From NCBI GenBank assembly GCA_023247595.1, contig JAHFGF010000112.1, forward strand, positions 1-5,565: DNA of 5,565 nt, written 5' to 3'. This stretch comes from Candidatus Omnitrophota bacterium. GTDB taxonomy: Bacteria > Omnitrophota > Koll11 > Zapsychrales > Fredricksoniimonadaceae. The notes beneath the pieces are model-generated. The model saw nothing but the letters and a program-made list of their open reading frames with translations, did no database searches and was not told the DNA's origin. Positions 5,206 through 5,565 of this stretch are shown here, in pieces (positions within the stretch are counted from its first letter, which is position 1; each line of letters begins with the position of its first letter). The position numbers and the translations under genes were made by a program.

Positions 5206-5565
5206 ATGAACGAGTTGATATTTCGATTGGCAAAAATCAAAATTGTTTTACTTTTGCTTGTTACGTTTGTTTCATTAAACGCGTTCGCGGAAGACGTCAC
5301 GTTGACCGCGACGGTTGATGCCAACACGATCACGCTTGGCAATTCCGCGCATCTAATTTTAACCGTGACCGGCAAGCAGAAGGTTGATCAGATTCCCGTG
5401 CCTGCGATTTACGGCTTTGACGTCCGTTATCTCGGGCCGCAGACACAGGTTTCCATTGTTAACGGTACGTATTCCTCGTCCAAATCATTCATTTATGTTT
5501 TGTTTTCAACCAAGGCCGGTAAGTTCACCATTCCCGCCATTACGGATACCATCGACGGCCAAGAG
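5206..5565 (+). CDS. batD: BatD, N-terminal part (3' end outside window)
   Basis: The frame starts at ATG 5206, two bases after the batC stop, and stays open to the last base, so 120 residues are visible. The N-terminus (MNELIFRLAKIKIVLLLLVTFVSLNAFA|EDV) is a clear signal peptide with cleavage after about residue 28. The mature part starts with 'VTLTATVDANTITLGNSAHLILTVTGKQ' and continues 'IPVPAIYGFDVRYLGPQTQVSIVNG', then 'SFIYVLFSTKAGKFTIPAI'. This is the beta-sandwich pattern of the BatD 'oxygen tolerance' family: an oath-like opening strand, a 'VPxIxGF' segment and a 'F.Y.L.....G.FTIP' strand. Full BatD proteins are several hundred residues long, with a C-terminal membrane span that is not visible here. 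It would sit on the periplasmic side and is probably the partner of the BatA/BatB vWA domains. The start is supported by AAGGA at 5192-5196. The family call is confident; the function is inferred from the operon. Confidence 0.92.
   Translation, partial: MNELIFRLAKIKIVLLLLVTFVSLNAFAEDVTLTATVDANTITLGNSAHLILTVTGKQKVDQIPVPAIYGFDVRYLGPQTQVSIVNGTYSSSKSFIYVLFSTKAGKFTIPAITDTIDGQE

Overview
The window holds one co-directional gene cluster on the + strand, read as a MoxR/Bat ("Bacteroides aerotolerance"-type) operon cut at both ends. The order is the C-terminal end of a MoxR AAA+ ATPase (1-459), a DUF58 von Willebrand-A-like protein (552-1454), a small DUF4381-like membrane protein (1498-2166), BatA (2179-3174), BatB (3192-4211), the TPR protein BatC (4208-5203) and the N-terminal part of BatD (5206 to the window end). 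I see no RNA genes, CRISPR arrays, transposase genes or genes on the - strand.

How the parts fit together: MoxR ATPases are thought to act as chaperones on vWA-domain partners. This operon supplies three vWA-fold proteins with intact-looking MIDAS metal-binding residues: one soluble (DUF58) and two anchored in the inner membrane (BatA, BatB). BatC has a signal peptide, a TPR domain, a disordered linker of about 130 residues and a conserved-looking C-terminal tail. BatD is the large secreted or anchored beta-rich partner. The family was named for aerotolerance in Bacteroides fragilis, but its molecular function is unsettled, and nothing in this sequence fixes the substrate. From the DUF4381-like gene onward the genes are packed tightly (12 nt, 17 nt, ATGA overlap, 2 nt), which points to one transcript.

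The unusual part is not the genes but the only two loose junctions. Between moxR and the DUF58 gene (460-551), and between the DUF58 gene and the DUF4381-like gene (about 1445-1634), the DNA is a large imperfect palindrome. Its arms are degenerate tandem heptanucleotide repeats in strict 7-nt register. The first element uses AGCGnnn on the left arm and the complementary CGCTnnn on the right. The second uses GAAGATn/GAAAATA-type heptads on the left and their complement TATTTTC/AATCTTC on the right. They share architecture but not sequence. The second element runs into the downstream gene: its right arm encodes the hydrophobic core of the predicted signal peptide, and every plausible start codon lies inside it. 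The first ends exactly at the DUF58 start codon.

Organism: a Gram-negative-type bacterium (signal peptides, Bat operon) with moderate GC by eye and mixed codon use. The operon order and the heptad-rich intergenic palindromes recall uncultured PVC-related lineages such as Omnitrophota, but that is an impression, not a demonstrated assignment.
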